Positions 6,687-6,687 of a stretch of DNA of 6,687 bases are shown piece by piece (within the stretch, counting starts at the first letter, position 1; each line of letters begins with the position of its first letter). Origin of the DNA: Chitinophagaceae bacterium (GTDB lineage: Bacteria > Bacteroidota > Bacteroidia > Chitinophagales > Chitinophagaceae); contig CANKGM010000115.1 of assembly GCA_947481355.1 (NCBI GenBank), positions 1-6,687 on the forward strand, given 5' to 3'. The notes below the pieces were generated by a model. It saw nothing but the letters and a program-made list of their open reading frames with translations, was not told where the DNA came from and did no database searches. A program made the translations under genes and the position numbers.

Positions 6687-6687
6687 T

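Overview
The window looks like a chromosomal housekeeping segment from a member of the phylum Bacteroidota, most likely in or near the class Chitinophagia. This placement is an inference. It rests on a type IX secretion plug-family protein (DUF5103), a DUF5916 outer-membrane protein, two promoters that match the Bacteroidota TAnnTTTG -7 element, AT-rich starts without Shine-Dalgarno sequences, and the Bacteroidota form of IlvC. No mobile element, CRISPR array, tRNA or phage gene is visible. I found no convincing undescribed system.

Layout, left to right. (1) The 3' part of ilvC (ketol-acid reductoisomerase, branched-chain amino-acid synthesis) runs off the left edge on the + strand and ends at a strong intrinsic terminator. 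(2) sucC (succinyl-CoA synthetase beta subunit, TCA cycle) is a free-standing + strand unit with its own promoter and a terminator. It has no sucD beside it. (3) A 724-residue exported protein, with an N-terminal CBM9-like domain followed by a DUF5916 beta-barrel-like region, follows on the + strand and starts at TTG. (4) After a short convergent gap, the - strand carries a small transaldolase. (5) Directly upstream of the transaldolase, on the same strand, is the gene for the small bacterial signal recognition particle RNA (ffs). It is absent from any protein-only reading of the window. (6) The right end is filled by most of a DUF5103/T9SS plug-type protein on the - strand, whose N-terminus lies beyond the window.

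The genes do not form one pathway. ilvC, sucC and tal are central metabolism, ffs is the membrane-targeting machinery, and the DUF5916 and plug proteins belong to the cell envelope. The points most worth a second look are the ffs gene with its well-placed -7 box, the position of tal 27 nt behind it, the transaldolase-type active site of Tal, Gln20 in SucC (a residue tied to GTP use in the mammalian enzyme), and the fungal-mitochondrial-like character of IlvC. No stretch longer than 300 bases lacks a gene.
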